From: Pseudomonas lini
GTDB lineage: Bacteria > Pseudomonadota > Gammaproteobacteria > Pseudomonadales > Pseudomonadaceae
Reading direction: 5' to 3'
DNA length: 64,000 nt
Assembly (NCBI RefSeq): GCF_964063345.1
Contig: NZ_OZ061318.1
Coordinates: 3,472,001 to 3,536,000, forward strand
The position numbers were made by a program, and so were the translations under genes. Positions 16,832 to 25,872 of this stretch are shown here, piece after piece. Position 1 is the stretch's first letter, and each line of letters opens with the position of its first letter. Below the pieces are notes generated by a model, which saw only the letters and a list, made by a program, of their open reading frames with translations, did not search any database and was not told where the DNA came from.

Positions 16832-19800
16832 AAGGGAGTTTCAACTTATCCGAATGGGCCCTCAAACATCAGTCGTTTGTCTGGTATTTGATGTTCGTCG
16901 CGCTGCTGATGGGCGTGTTCTCGTACCTGAACCTGGGCCGCGAAGAAGACCCGTCGTTCACCATCAAAACCATGGTAATCCAGACCCGCTGGCCCGGCGC
17001 GACCCAGGAAGAAACCCTCAAGCAGGTCACTGACCGGATCGAGAAAAAACTCGAAGAACTCGACTCGCTCGACTACGTGAAAAGCTACACCCGCCCCGGA
17101 GAATCAACGGTCTTCGTTAACCTGCTCGACACCACCAGCGCCAAGGACATCCCACAAATCTGGTACCAGGTGCGCAAGAAGATCAACGACATTCGCGGTG
17201 ACTTCCCGCAGGGCCTGCAAGGGCCGGGCTTCAACGATGAGTTCGGCGACGTGTTCGGTTCGGTGTATGCCTTTACCTCCGACGGCCTGTCGATGCGCCA
17301 GTTGCGCGATTACGTGGAACAGGTGCGTGCCGAAATCCGCGAAGTCCCGGGGTTGGGCAAGGTCGAGATGGTCGGCGAGCAGGATGAAGTCCTTTACCTG
17401 AACTTCTCCCCCCGCAAACTGGCTGCCCTCGGCATTGATCGGCGCGAGGTGGTGCAGACCCTGCAATCGCAGAATGCCGTGACCCCGGCCGGGGTGATCG
17501 AGGCCGGTCCGGAGCGAATTTCGGTGCGGACCTCGGGGCAGTTTGCCTCTGAAAAAGATCTGGCCAACGTCAACCTGAAGCTCAACGACCGCTTCTACCG
17601 ACTGGCCGACATCGCCGACATCAGCCGTGGCTACGTCGATCCGTCGACCCCGGAGTTTCGTTTCAACGGCCAGCCAGCCATCGGCCTGGCGATCGCCATG
17701 AAAAAGGGCGGCAACATTCAGGACTTCGGCAAGGCGCTGCACCTGCGCATGGATGAGCTGACGGCGGATCTGCCGGTGGGCGTCGGTGTACACACCGTTT
17801 CCGACCAGGCTGTAGTGGTGGAAGAAGCCGTCGGCGGCTTTACCAGTGCGTTGTTCGAAGCGGTGGTGATCGTGCTGATCGTCAGCTTCATCAGTCTCGG
17901 TGTACGTGCCGGGCTGGTGGTGGCGTGTTCGATTCCGTTGGTGCTGGCGATGGTCTTTCTCTTCATGGAATACAGCGGCATCACCATGCAGCGGATTTCC
18001 CTCGGTGCGCTGATCATCGCCCTCGGTCTGTTGGTGGACGACGCGATGATCACGGTGGAGATGATGGTCACGCGCCTGGAAATGGGTGAAACCAAAGAGC
18101 AAGCGGCGACCTTCGCCTACACCTCGACGGCGTTCCCGATGCTCACCGGCACGCTGGTCACCGTGGCCGGTTTCGTGCCGATCGGCTTGAACGCCAGCTC
18201 CGCCGGTGAGTACACCTTCACGCTGTTCGCGGTGATCGCGGTGGCCATGCTGGTGTCGTGGATCGTCGCCGTGCTGTTCGCCCCGGTGCTCGGTGTGCAC
18301 ATTCTGAGCGCCAAGGTGAAGCCTCACGACGCAGAGCCGGGGCGCATCGGTCGGGCGTTCAATGGCGGCCTGCTCTGGGCCATGCGCAATCGCTGGTGGG
18401 CCATCGGCATCACCGTGGCGTTGTTTGTGCTCTCGGTGTTTTCCATGCAGTTCGTGCAGAACCAGTTCTTCCCGTCCTCGGACCGCCCGGAAATCCTTGT
18501 CGACCTGAACCTGCCGCAAAACGCCTCGATCGCCGAAACCCGCATGATCGTGGATAAGTTCGAAGCGACGCTCAAGGGCGACCCGGACATCGAGCGCTGG
18601 AGCACCTACATCGGCGAGGGTGCGATCCGTTTCTACCTGCCCCTCGACCAGCAATTGCAGAACCCGTACTACGCGCAACTGGTGATCGTCAGCAAAGGCA
18701 AGTCACGCACGGCCTTGACTGCTCGCCTGCAAAAGCGCCTGCGTGAAGAGTTTGTCGGTGTCGGCAGTTACGTCCAGGCCCTGGAAATGGGTCCGCCGGT
18801 GGGACGGCCGATTCAGTATCGGGTCAGCGGCAAAGACATCGATCAGGTGCGTAAACACGCCATCGCCCTGGCCACCGAACTGGATAAAAACTCGCACATC
18901 GGCGAAATCATTTACGACTGGAACGAGCCGGGCAAAGTGCTGCGCATCGACATCGCCCAGGACAAGGCGCGGCAATTGGGGTTGTCGTCGGAAGACGTGG
19001 CGAGCTTGATGAACAGCATCGTCGTCGGTTCGCCAGTGACGCAGGTCGATGACGATATTTACCTGATCGACGTGGTCGGCCGCGCTGAAGATGCCGAACG
19101 CGGAAGTCCGGAAACGCTGCAGAATTTGCAGATCGTCACGCCGGGCGGCACGTCAATTCCACTGCTGGCATTTGCCACGGTGCGGTATGAACTCGAACAG
19201 CCGTTGGTCTGGCGTCGTGATCGCAAACCGACCATCACCATCAAGGCCGCGGTGCGCGACGAGATTCAGCCGACCGACCTGGTGAAACAGCTGCAACCGG
19301 ACATCGATAAATTCGCCGCCAGTTTGCCGGTGGGCTACAAAATCGCCACCGGTGGTACGGTGGAGGAAAGCGGCAAGGCCCAGGGGCCGATTGCCAAGGT
19401 CGTGCCGTTGATGCTGTTTTTGATGGCGACCTTCCTGATGATCCAATTGCACAGCGTGCAGAAACTATTCCTGGTGGCCAGCGTCGCGCCGCTCGGGTTG
19501 ATCGGCGTGGTGCTGGCGCTGATCCCGACGGGTACGCCGATGGGCTTCGTGGCGATCCTCGGGATTCTGGCGTTGATCGGCATCATCATCCGCAACTCGG
19601 TGATTCTGGTGACCCAGATCGACTCTTTCGAGAAGAGCGGTTACACGCCATGGGATGCGGTGGTGCAGGCCACGGAACATCGGCGCCGACCGATTTTGTT
19701 GACGGCGGCTGCAGCGAGCCTGGGGATGATCCCGATTGCCCGGGAAGTGTTCTGGGGGCCGATGGCCTACGCGATGATTGGCGGGATCATCATCGCGACT

Positions 19801-19878
19801 TTGCTGACGCTGCTGTTTTTGCCGGCGCTGTACGTGGCCTGGTACAAGGTTCGCGAGCCGAAGAAAGAGGAGCAGTAA
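16828..19878 (+). CDS. triC: RND efflux pump, HAE family (TriC-like)
   Basis: 1016-aa proton-driven inner-membrane pump with twelve predicted helices and two large periplasmic loops. The proton-relay aspartate pair is visible in GLLVDDAMITVE in helix 4. The N terminus includes the early amphipathic stretch and NLGREEDPSFTIKT. The length matches P. aeruginosa TriC closely. It is the last gene of the operon; no outer-membrane factor follows, as in TriABC, which borrows OpmH from elsewhere. A REP cluster follows within 20 nt. The substrate is inferred only by analogy. Confidence 0.88.
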   Translation: MKGSFNLSEWALKHQSFVWYLMFVALLMGVFSYLNLGREEDPSFTIKTMVIQTRWPGATQEETLKQVTDRIEKKLEELDSLDYVKSYTRPGESTVFVNLLDTTSAKDIPQIWYQVRKKINDIRGDFPQGLQGPGFNDEFGDVFGSVYAFTSDGLSMRQLRDYVEQVRAEIREVPGLGKVEMVGEQDEVLYLNFSPRKLAALGIDRREVVQTLQSQNAVTPAGVIEAGPERISVRTSGQFASEKDLANVNLKLNDRFYRLADIADISRGYVDPSTPEFRFNGQPAIGLAIAMKKGGNIQDFGKALHLRMDELTADLPVGVGVHTVSDQAVVVEEAVGGFTSALFEAVVIVLIVSFISLGVRAGLVVACSIPLVLAMVFLFMEYSGITMQRISLGALIIALGLLVDDAMITVEMMVTRLEMGETKEQAATFAYTSTAFPMLTGTLVTVAGFVPIGLNASSAGEYTFTLFAVIAVAMLVSWIVAVLFAPVLGVHILSAKVKPHDAEPGRIGRAFNGGLLWAMRNRWWAIGITVALFVLSVFSMQFVQNQFFPSSDRPEILVDLNLPQNASIAETRMIVDKFEATLKGDPDIERWSTYIGEGAIRFYLPLDQQLQNPYYAQLVIVSKGKSRTALTARLQKRLREEFVGVGSYVQALEMGPPVGRPIQYRVSGKDIDQVRKHAIALATELDKNSHIGEIIYDWNEPGKVLRIDIAQDKARQLGLSSEDVASLMNSIVVGSPVTQVDDDIYLIDVVGRAEDAERGSPETLQNLQIVTPGGTSIPLLAFATVRYELEQPLVWRRDRKPTITIKAAVRDEIQPTDLVKQLQPDIDKFAASLPVGYKIATGGTVEESGKAQGPIAKVVPLMLFLMATFLMIQLHSVQKLFLVASVAPLGLIGVVLALIPTGTPMGFVAILGILALIGIIIRNSVILVTQIDSFEKSGYTPWDAVVQATEHRRRPILLTAAAASLGMIPIAREVFWGPMAYAMIGGIIIATLLTLLFLPALYVAWYKVREPKKEEQ

Positions 19879-19896
19879 GGCGAGCGCTTCGCGCTC

Positions 19897-20063
19897 ATCG
19901 CGGGCAAGCCCGCTCCCACAGTGATCGAGTCGTTCAGGCAAACTCGGTTCCCTGTGGGAGAGTAAGGACGAGCGCTTTGCATCATCGCGAGCAGGCTCGC
20001 TCCCACATTGGATCGCGTCCGCCTGGACAACTCGATCACTGTGGGAGCGGGCTTGCCCGCGAT
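19897..20063. repeat. Cluster of four REP arms
   Basis: In order: ATCGCGGGCAAGCCCGCTCC, a partial CCTGTGGGAGAG, ATCGCGAGCAGGCTCGCTCC, and GTGGGAGCGGGCTTGCCCGC. The arms mix the GCGGGCAAG and GCGAGCAGG variants. The cluster separates the convergent efflux pump and methyltransferase genes. Confidence 0.88.
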
Positions 20064-20077
20064 GGCGTCCTCACAGA

Positions 20078-20707
20078 CTACGCAGGCTTGCGCCAAACAC
20101 TCGCCAACCAAGGCTGTTGCTCCCGCGGCAGCCCCGCCGGCCGGTAGTAGTGCTCAAGCTCCACAAACCCCGCCTCAGTCAGCAGTTCCTGCCACGCCTG
20201 AAGATCGTAATACGCCCCATACCGCGGCCCGTTCCAGCCCTCTTGGTTCTCACCACGCGGATTGGAGCTGAACAACACCCCACCCGGCTTCAACGCCTCG
20301 CGCAGCTGCTTCAACACCCGAGGCAATTCCTGACTAGGGATGTGGAACAGCACCGCATTGGCAAAAATCCCGTCAAACCGCTCGGTCGGCAGATCGAGTT
20401 TCAGAAAGTCCTGTTGCCAGACTTCGCAACCACTGTCCTCCCGCGCCATCTGCGCAAGCTTTTCCGAGCCGTCGAGGCCGATAGCGGTGTGGCCCAGGTG
20501 AGTGAAGGTTTTCAGGTCACGACCAGGCCCGCAGCCGAAGTCGAGAAGGGTGAACGGCGCCTCACCCTGAATATGCCGCAACAGGGCATCGATGTTCTGG
20601 CTGACATCGTGATCGCGAGTGCCTTCACGGAAGTCTTCGGCCACTGCGTTGTAATGGCCCAGGGTAGTGGAGGTGATCTGCTCCAGGTCGTCGGGAGTCT
20701 GTTTCAT
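20078..20707 (-). CDS. Class I SAM-dependent methyltransferase
   Basis: 210-aa protein with the Rossmann-type methyltransferase fold. Motif I is LLDFGCGPGRDL near residue 53, the acidic end of strand 2 is IGLDGSEKL, motif II is QQDFLKLDL, and KPGGVLFSSNP follows. The substrate is unknown. The ATG at 20707 is taken; a TTG six codons upstream is also in frame and neither has a strong ribosome site. It is monocistronic, with REP pairs on both sides. Confidence 0.82.
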   Translation of the reverse strand: MKQTPDDLEQITSTTLGHYNAVAEDFREGTRDHDVSQNIDALLRHIQGEAPFTLLDFGCGPGRDLKTFTHLGHTAIGLDGSEKLAQMAREDSGCEVWQQDFLKLDLPTERFDGIFANAVLFHIPSQELPRVLKQLREALKPGGVLFSSNPRGENQEGWNGPRYGAYYDLQAWQELLTEAGFVELEHYYRPAGLPREQQPWLASVWRKPA

Positions 20708-20775
20708 GGTCGGCTGCGCAGGCAATTGGGATTCGCCGAATATACGCCATCAAGCCTAGGGCTGCTTCGCAGCCA

Positions 20776-20867
20776 TTCGCGAGCAAGCCCGCTCCCACAC
20801 TGGATCGCGTCGAACACAAATTCCATGTTCACCGAAGATCAAATGTGTGAGCGGGCTTGCTCGCGAA
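20776..20867. repeat. REP pair, GCGAGCAAGCCCGC variant
   Basis: Inverted arms TTCGCGAGCAAGCCCGCTCC and GAGCGGGCTTGCTCGCGAA, with about 50 nt between them. Confidence 0.88.
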
Positions 20868-20903
20868 AGCGGTATCACTGACAACCAATGACTAAAGCCT
20901 GAC

Positions 20904-21260
20904 TCAGCTCTGTTTCATCCCCAGACATTCAATGGACCGATCAACCATCGCCTTGGCAATCTCCAGCAAATGCCAAACGGAAAACACCAATGCCCGATCG
21001 GCCCCCGTGAGCTGATCGCCACACTGATACGCCGTGACCGAGGCGCAGCGCAGCAGATCGGCGACGTAGAGCTGGGTATCCTCGAAGCTCACGTCTTTAC
21101 TGACGTTGTAGAAGCGAAATTCGTCGGGCGGGGAGGGCTGATCGCCGGTGAGGTAGAAATCAATCGCACGGTAGAGCGCCGATCGATCCCTGAGCGGGTC
21201 TTCAGTGGCGGTTTCGTTGGTGGGGTTTTCGGGAGGTGGATCGGGAACGGATTTTTTCAT
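20904..21260 (-). CDS. DUF6124/DUF3077-like small protein
   Basis: 118-aa protein. It has a proline- and charge-rich N terminus (about residues 1-45) followed by a compact helical domain (about 46-112). The domain shows the family pattern FYNVSKDVSFEDTQLYVADL...LEIAKAMVDRS. This matches small Pseudomonas proteins annotated DUF3077 or DUF6124, with no known function. The start has AGGAGCAACAC before it. Upstream GCTCC at about 21284-21288 can pair with this GGAGC and may mask the ribosome site. About 200 nt of structured leader precede it. Confidence 0.75.
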   Translation of the reverse strand: MKKSVPDPPPENPTNETATEDPLRDRSALYRAIDFYLTGDQPSPPDEFRFYNVSKDVSFEDTQLYVADLLRCASVTAYQCGDQLTGADRALVFSVWHLLEIAKAMVDRSIECLGMKQS

Positions 21261-21289
21261 GTGTTGCTCCTATTGCTACATGGGAGCCA

Positions 21290-21490
21290 TCACTTATCGC
21301 CTACTAAACGATTGGGTGGCGGCTGTACGCAGGTTAGTAGGCCGGTCAATAGGAAAACCGGTGCACCCGAAGGTGCCCCACGCACAGCCACCATATTCTG
21401 CATGCGGCAAAAAAATGCCGGACATGAGCATGGAATCGCTATGCGCCTATTGTTCCGGGCTACTAAACCCAATCACTGATGAGCAGTGAC
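21290..21490 (-). promoter_or_regulatory. Structured leader, copy 1 (candidate RNA switch or attenuator)
   Basis: Read on the minus strand. First is a hairpin TCACTG-loop-CAGTGA (21473-21489). Then come motif A1 TTAGTAG (21460-21466), a hairpin CGGCA-T6-TGCCG, and GGTGGCTGTGCGTGGGG, which pairs with a later CCTGCGTACAGCC allowing G-U pairs. A GCACC-TTCG-GGTGC hairpin, a CCGGT/ACCGG hairpin, A' CTACTAA (21334-21340) and A2 TTAGTAG (21301-21307) follow. A' can pair with either A1 or A2, not both. Outer GATTGGGT/ACCCAATC arms also exist. An open frame of 60 codons (21290-21472) crosses it but lacks a ribosome site. Confidence 0.65.
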
Positions 21491-21649
21491 GGACCGAGAC
21501 TAGCCACGGAATTTGGCAGGCGCAAGCGAGCGGAATGATCTAGGAAACGTCCTGCAAAAGAAAGGGATCGGGCCTGCTGGCACTCTGATTTTCTTGTGCG
21601 AAATGTTCCCCAGGAGCTAGAGACAATACTTCTGGTGAGAGAGCTTTTC

Positions 21650-21781
21650 TGTGGCGAGGGAGCTTGCTCCCGCTGGGCTGCGCAGCAGACCCAAAACCAT
21701 TCAATGAGGTGTGTCAGATAAACCTCATTGAATGGTTTGCGATTGCTGCGCAATCGAGCGGGAGCAAGCTCCCTCGCCACA
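21650..21781. repeat. Long REPIN, GAGGGAGCTTGCTCCC family
   Basis: Arms TGTGGCGAGGGAGCTTGCTC and GAGCAAGCTCCCTCGCCACA. The middle contains the imperfectly inverted ATTCAATGAGG / CCTCATTGAAT. The remaining gap between leader copy 1 and this repeat (21491-21649) holds nothing I can assign beyond a possible promoter for the leader. Confidence 0.92.
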
Positions 21782-21817
21782 AAAACCTTTGTTCGCACTA
21801 TGGGGCAAGGATCAAGC

Positions 21818-22462
21818 TCAGCGCTTGTTGAGGCCCCGCGCCAAGCGATCGCCACCCAACTGAATCACCGCCACCAACACCACCAGCAACACAATCACCG
21901 TCAACATGATCTGGCTGTCAAACCGCTGATACCCATACCGATAAGCAATGTCCCCCAACCCACCGGCACCAATCGCTCCGGCCATGGCCGACGAGTTGAT
22001 CATCGTCACCAACGTAATCGTGAAACCACCGACAATCCCCGGCAGCGCTTCGGGCAGCAGCACATGCCAGACGATATGCCCGCGTCGGCAGCCCATCGCC
22101 TGCGCGGCTTCAATCAACCCATGGTCGACCTCGCGCAAACTGACCTCGGCAATGCGTGCAAAGAACGGCGTGGCCGCAATGGTCAGCGGTACCACGGCAG
22201 CCCACACGCCATACGTGGTGCCGACGATCAGCCGGGTAAACGGAATCAACGCCACCATCAAAATCAAAAACGGAATCGAGCGGAACAGGTTCACGAACGC
22301 GCCCAACGCGCGGTTCAGTGCCGGTGCTTCGTAGATACCACCCTTGGAACTGGTGACCAAAATCACCGCCAGCGGAATGCCCGCCAATAGTGCAATCAAC
22401 GACGACACACCCACCATCAAAAACGTATCGATAAAGCCTTGCAGCAACCGATCAAACCACAT
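21818..22462 (-). CDS. metI: Methionine ABC transporter permease MetI
   Basis: 214-aa inner-membrane permease of the MetNIQ importer for methionine and related compounds. About five helices are seen. The EAA loop reads [20 protein letters not shown], and [13 protein letters not shown] near residue 55 is diagnostic for MetI-type permeases. Its start lies inside the end of metN (11-nt overlap), so the genes are translationally coupled. It is the last gene of the operon, followed by a long REPIN. Confidence 0.92.
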   Translation of the reverse strand: MWFDRLLQGFIDTFLMVGVSSLIALLAGIPLAVILVTSSKGGIYEAPALNRALGAFVNLFRSIPFLILMVALIPFTRLIVGTTYGVWAAVVPLTIAATPFFARIAEVSLREVDHGLIEAAQAMGCRRGHIVWHVLLPEALPGIVGGFTITLVTMINSSAMAGAIGAGGLGDIAYRYGYQRFDSQIMLTVIVLLVVLVAVIQLGGDRLARGLNKR

Positions 22463-23573
22463 AACCCAGCACCTCCACCTGTTGCGCCCAGTTGCCGGCG
22501 CGCTGACGCAGTTCCTCGGCGCCGAGGGACGAGCCGGTCACCGCCAGCAGCAATTGCCCGAGTGCATGCCCCTGAATCCGTTCCACGCCCCCTTGCAGCA
22601 AGCGCACGCGACCACCGAGGGCGCTGAACAGCGCCGCCAGGTCTGGCTCGTCGCTCGCGCTGCCGGTGAATTGCAAACGCAACACCACGGCGGCGTCAGA
22701 AGACTGCGGCTGCTCCCGCAAGCGGCTTTGCAGCTCTTGCGGCAGACCGTGTTGCAGTGGCGCGAGCAAGGTCTTGCTGACGTCATGTTGCGGGTTGCCA
22801 AAGACTTCCCAGACCGGCCCTTGCTCGACGATTCGCCCGTGTTCCAGCACCACGACCCGATCACAGATATCGCGGATCACCGCCATCTCATGGGTGATCA
22901 GCACGATGGTCAGGCCCAGGCGCTGATTGATCTCGCGCAGCAGGCCGAGGATCGATTGCGTGGTCTCCGGGTCCAGCGCCGACGTCGCCTCGTCACACAG
23001 CAGAATCTGCGGGTCATGCACCAGCGCCCGGGCGATGCCGATGCGCTGTTTCTGCCCGCCGGAAAGTTGCGCCGGGTAGGCTTTGTGTTTCTCTTGCAGG
23101 CCGACCAGTTCCAGCAGTTCGCGGACTTTGCGCTCGCGCTGCTCCTTGGGCACGCCGGCGACTTTCAGCGGCAATTCGACGTTCTGCCAAACCGTCTTGG
23201 CCGACATCAAATTGAAGTGCTGGAAGATCATGCCAATCCGCCGCCGCAGCGCCACCAAACGGTCTTCATCGAACTCGCCGATGTCGATCTGATCGATCAG
23301 CACCCGCCCGCTGCTCGGTTGTTCGAGGCGGTTGATGGTGCGGATCAGCGACGACTTGCCGGCGCCGCTGCGACCGATGATGCCGAACACTTCGCCGCGC
23401 TGGATCGCCAGGTCGATACCGTGCAGGGCCGCCACCGGACCTTGCTGGCCGTTGTAGGTTTTGCCCAGGCCGATGAAGCGCACGTGGGCACGATTGAAGT
23501 CTGGGTGCAGTTCGGTTTGTGTGGCGTTATGTGGCTCCGGAAGTTCCAGTCGCCGTTGGATCGCGGCCGTCAT
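22452..23573 (-). CDS. metN: Methionine ABC transporter ATP-binding protein MetN
   Basis: 373-aa ATPase. It has a 30-residue N-terminal extension before the ABC domain. Walker [10 protein letters not shown] lies near residue 63, with signature LSGGQKQR and Walker B ILLCDEAT. The C-terminal 80-90 residues fit the NIL (methionine-sensing) domain that feeds back on transport. It is 2 nt downstream of metQ and overlaps metI. Confidence 0.92.
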   Translation of the reverse strand: MTAAIQRRLELPEPHNATQTELHPDFNRAHVRFIGLGKTYNGQQGPVAALHGIDLAIQRGEVFGIIGRSGAGKSSLIRTINRLEQPSSGRVLIDQIDIGEFDEDRLVALRRRIGMIFQHFNLMSAKTVWQNVELPLKVAGVPKEQRERKVRELLELVGLQEKHKAYPAQLSGGQKQRIGIARALVHDPQILLCDEATSALDPETTQSILGLLREINQRLGLTIVLITHEMAVIRDICDRVVVLEHGRIVEQGPVWEVFGNPQHDVSKTLLAPLQHGLPQELQSRLREQPQSSDAAVVLRLQFTGSASDEPDLAALFSALGGRVRLLQGGVERIQGHALGQLLLAVTGSSLGAEELRQRAGNWAQQVEVLGYVV

Positions 23574-23575
23574 GC

Positions 23576-24385
23576 TCAGCTTTCCCAGCCGGCTTGATAG
23601 AGCTTGCCGTGGGCTTTATCCAGCGCCGCGCGAACGGCTGGTGAATGCTGGTAGATGTCGACGAATTTGATCAGTCGCGGGTCGGTTTTGCTTTTCGGCT
23701 GGATCACGAACTGGATCACGTATTCCTTGTGATCGAGGCCGTCGAACAGCAGGGCGGAACTGGCATCGAAGGTCTTCGACAGACGGATATAGGCCGGGTA
23801 ACCCTGGACCAGATCAGCATCGTCGTAGGCGCGTACCAGTTGCACGGCTTCGACCTGAAGGATTTTGATTTTCTTCGGGTTGGCGATGATGTCTTCTTCG
23901 GTCGCCTTGTAGCCGACGCCCGGTTTGAGGGAGATCAGCCCGGCCTTGGCCAGCAGTTGCAGGCCGCGACCGCTGTTGATCGGGTCGTTGGCGATGGCCA
24001 CGCTGGCACCGATGGGCAACGCGTCGAAGCTTTTGTATTTCTTCGAGTAGAGGCCGACGTTGTTGATGATGCCCGGGGCGAACGGCACCAGGTCAAAACC
24101 AGCGGCGGCCTTGGCGTTTTCCAGGAACGGAATGTGCTGGAAATAGTTCGCGTCGATGTCACCCGAAGCGAGGCTGACGTTGGGGGCGATCCAGTCGCTG
24201 AACTCCACCAGTTCGACTTTCAGGCCTTGTTTGTTAGCTTCTTCTACTGCGGCTTCCAGGGGAATGGCGAAGGCGGCGGTGGTGCCGACTTTCAGTGGTG
24301 CGTCGGCGGCGAAGGTGATGGAGCTAAAGAGGCCGAGGGCCAGGGCCAGTGCTTTGACTGGGTGGTTGAACAGTTTTTTGGTCAT
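23576..24385 (-). CDS. metQ: Methionine-type substrate-binding protein MetQ
   Basis: 269-aa periplasmic binding protein of the NlpA/MetQ family and first gene of metQNI. The signal peptide ends TFAAD; no lipobox cysteine is seen. Blocks shared with the family are [17 protein letters not shown] and [14 protein letters not shown]. It lies upstream of flavin and SfnB-type oxidoreductases, so the importer may bring in methionine oxidation products or related organosulfur compounds. The ligand is not proven by sequence. Confidence 0.9.
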   Translation of the reverse strand: MTKKLFNHPVKALALALGLFSSITFAADAPLKVGTTAAFAIPLEAAVEEANKQGLKVELVEFSDWIAPNVSLASGDIDANYFQHIPFLENAKAAAGFDLVPFAPGIINNVGLYSKKYKSFDALPIGASVAIANDPINSGRGLQLLAKAGLISLKPGVGYKATEEDIIANPKKIKILQVEAVQLVRAYDDADLVQGYPAYIRLSKTFDASSALLFDGLDHKEYVIQFVIQPKSKTDPRLIKFVDIYQHSPAVRAALDKAHGKLYQAGWES

Positions 24386-24434
24386 GATGAGTTTTCCAGT
24401 CAGTGCATTGAATTTTTGGTGTCTGTTCGGGCCT

Positions 24435-24510
24435 CATCGCGGGCAAGCCCGCTCCCACAGTGTTCTCGGGTGTTCACACAATCCCTGTGGGAGCAGGCTT
24501 GCCCGCGATG
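24435..24510. repeat. REP pair, GCGGGCAAG family
   Basis: Arms CATCGCGGGCAAGCCCGCTC and GAGCAGGCTTGCCCGCGATG, with about 35 nt between them. It separates metQ from the monooxygenase gene on the same strand. Confidence 0.9.
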
Positions 24511-24513
24511 CTT

Positions 24514-25872
24514 TTAGCGGCGAAAAGCCGACCCGGTGTGTTGTTTGGGTAAATACGCCTCTTCGTGAAACAGTTTTTCCCGCAGGCTGCCGTTGTCGTA
24601 AGCGGTCTTGTACGACCCTCTGCGCTGCAACTCCGGAATCACCAGCTCAATGAAATCCACATAGCTCTCCGGCGTGACAATTCGCGTCAGATTGAAGCCA
24701 TCCAAGCCGGTTTCGGCGATCCACGATTCCAGTTCGTCAGCCACCTGCTGCGGCGAGCCGACCACGGTGATGTAGCGACCACCGAGGGCGTGTTGTTCCA
24801 GCAGTTTGCGGCGGGTCCAGTCGTTGTTTTGCAGGTTCTTGGTGGCGGACTGAATGGCGTTGCTCTTCACGTACTGGATAGGTTCGTCGAGTTCGTACTC
24901 GGAAAAATCGATCCCGGTGGACGCCGAAAAATGCGCCACGCCAGCCTCGGCACTGGCGTAGCTCAGGTACTCGGCGTGTTTGGCCCAGGCCAGTTCTTCT
25001 GTCGCACCGACGATCACGTTCAAGCCCATGAACACCTTGATGTCCCAAGGGTTGCGCCCGGCTTCGACGGCGCTGGCGCGAACCTTGTCCACCTGAACCC
25101 GGGTCGCCGGTTTGTTCTGACCGCTGATGAACACGCACTCGGCATGCCGACCTGCGAATAGCAAACCGCGATCGGAACTGCCGGCCTGGAACAGCACCGG
25201 CGTGCGTTGCGGCGACGGTTCGCAGAGGTGATAACCCTCGACCTGATAGAACTCGCCCTTGTGCTCGACCTTGTGCACTTTGTCTGGCTGGGCGTAGATC
25301 CGCTGTTCGCGGTCGTTGAGCACCGCGTCGTTTTCCCAGCTGCCTTCCCAGAGTTTGTAGAGCACTTGCAGGTACTCGTCGGCCTGGTCGTAACGGCGGT
25401 CGTGTTCTACCTGTTCGCTCAGGCCCATGGCCTTGGCGGCGCTGTCGAGATAGCCGGTGACGATGTTCCAGCCGACCCGCCCACGGCTCAAATGATCAAG
25501 CGTCGACAGGCGCCGGGCGAACAGATATGGCGGTTCGTAGGTCAGGTTGGCGGTCAGGCCGAAGCCGAGGTTTTTGGTGACCGCAGCCATGGCCGACACC
25601 AGCAGCAACGGGTCGTTGACCGGCAACTGGATCGACTCTTTGAGCGGCACGTTCACCGAGTTTTGATAGACGTCGTACACGCCGACGATGTCGGCGATGA
25701 ACAGACCGTCGAACAGTCCGCGTTCCAGCAACTGAGCCAGTTCAGTCCAGTATTCGATGATTTTGTATTGGGTGGAATTGTCCCGTGGATGCGTCCACAG
25801 GCCATGGTTGATGTGCCCGATGCAATTCATGTTGAACGCGTTGAGCAGGATTTTCTTTTTGGCATCGGCCAT
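24514..25872 (-). CDS. LLM-class flavin-dependent monooxygenase (DszA/SnaA/NtaA type)
   Basis: 452-aa bacterial-luciferase-like enzyme of the NtaA/SnaA/DszA branch. Members use reduced FMN and oxygen to cleave C-S or C-N bonds, for example in sulfones. The N-terminal KILLNAFNMNCIGHINHGLW and the RVGWNIVTGYLDSAA region, which contributes to flavin binding, are typical. The start overlaps the stop of the SfnB-like gene upstream by one base, so they form one operon. The context points to organosulfur scavenging; the exact substrate is unknown. A separate flavin reductase would be needed and is not adjacent. Confidence 0.87.
   Translation of the reverse strand: MADAKKKILLNAFNMNCIGHINHGLWTHPRDNSTQYKIIEYWTELAQLLERGLFDGLFIADIVGVYDVYQNSVNVPLKESIQLPVNDPLLLVSAMAAVTKNLGFGLTANLTYEPPYLFARRLSTLDHLSRGRVGWNIVTGYLDSAAKAMGLSEQVEHDRRYDQADEYLQVLYKLWEGSWENDAVLNDREQRIYAQPDKVHKVEHKGEFYQVEGYHLCEPSPQRTPVLFQAGSSDRGLLFAGRHAECVFISGQNKPATRVQVDKVRASAVEAGRNPWDIKVFMGLNVIVGATEELAWAKHAEYLSYASAEAGVAHFSASTGIDFSEYELDEPIQYVKSNAIQSATKNLQNNDWTRRKLLEQHALGGRYITVVGSPQQVADELESWIAETGLDGFNLTRIVTPESYVDFIELVIPELQRRGSYKTAYDNGSLREKLFHEEAYLPKQHTGSAFRR

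Noticed and set aside
17104..18678. 524-codon minus-strand frame inside the RND pump
   Set aside because: Antisense of a conserved pump gene; composition (H, D, Q, R) is that of a shadow frame.
21290..21490. Retron, group II intron or HEARO-type element
   Set aside because: No reverse transcriptase or HNH gene is adjacent, and the hairpin layout does not match the conserved cores I know.
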